Positions 5,392 to 5,412 of a DNA stretch of 5,412 nucleotides are shown here, in pieces. Both the position numbers and the translations under genes were made by a program. Position 1 is the first letter of the stretch. Every line of letters begins with the position of its first letter. The notes beneath the pieces were generated by a model. The model was not told the DNA's origin. It worked only from the letters and a program-made list of their open reading frames with translations, and ran no database searches. Location: contig DLHW01000044.1 of NCBI GenBank assembly GCA_002483425.1, positions 46,757 to 52,168 of the forward strand. The letters are read 5' to 3'. This stretch comes from Methylococcaceae bacterium UBA7658 (GTDB lineage Bacteria; Pseudomonadota; Gammaproteobacteria; Methylococcales; Methylomonadaceae).

Positions 5392-5412
5392 AAGAGAAAT
5401 GTAATAACTATC

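Larger units (their letters stand above)
5011..5412. other. Gene-free, repeat-rich right end of the window
   Basis: No convincing open reading frame of useful length is visible on either strand across these 400 bp. The stretch is AT-rich, interrupted by C-runs and G-runs that fall mainly in CCCCGAA-type motifs. It holds a motif cluster (5048-5131) and a long inverted repeat (5173-5391), described separately. Inside the inverted repeat, TTGGCGGG is repeated at 5294-5301 and 5308-5315. No tRNA and no second ssrA-derived att core are seen. Confidence 0.6.

Overview
The window looks like chromosomal DNA from a gammaproteobacterium carrying the left end of an integrated genetic element. The lineage is inferred mainly from the one-piece tmRNA, whose tag is a variant of the enterobacterial ANDENYALAA, and from the style of the two secreted proteins. 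A methanotroph-like (Methylococcales-type) host would fit but is not shown by the sequence.

Left part (1-2279), minus strand: two genes for exported proteins that act on extracytoplasmic polysaccharides. The downstream one is a serine D-Ala-D-Ala carboxypeptidase (peptidase S11) with all three active-site motifs. It runs off the left edge and has a basic/His/Asp-rich tail. The upstream one, 174 bp away, is a family 17 glycoside hydrolase (beta-1,3-glucanase type) with a signal peptide and both catalytic glutamates. No convincing terminator separates them, so co-transcription is possible.

Middle (2280-3265): about 500 bp without a firm gene, then ssrA (tmRNA) on the plus strand with its own promoter, a complete tRNA-Ala-like domain, an encoded CCA and a 12-codon tag frame. 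An intrinsic terminator lies about 55 bp downstream.

Right part (3175-5412): a P4-type tyrosine integrase reads away from the 3' end of ssrA, the classic integration site for such elements. A small membrane-anchored coiled-coil protein of the DUF1640 type follows 27 bp later. Inference: the 3' end of ssrA is the left attachment site and everything to its right is island DNA; the opposite end is outside the window. The integrase promoter and start codon sit inside an unusual set of 11-bp repeats arranged A-B-A'-B'. The last 400 bp hold no gene but carry many CCCCGAA/TTCGGGG motifs and a perfect 33-bp inverted repeat enclosing 153 bp, which resembles a small non-autonomous transposable element or a strong hairpin. 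These repeats are the least explained part of the window.
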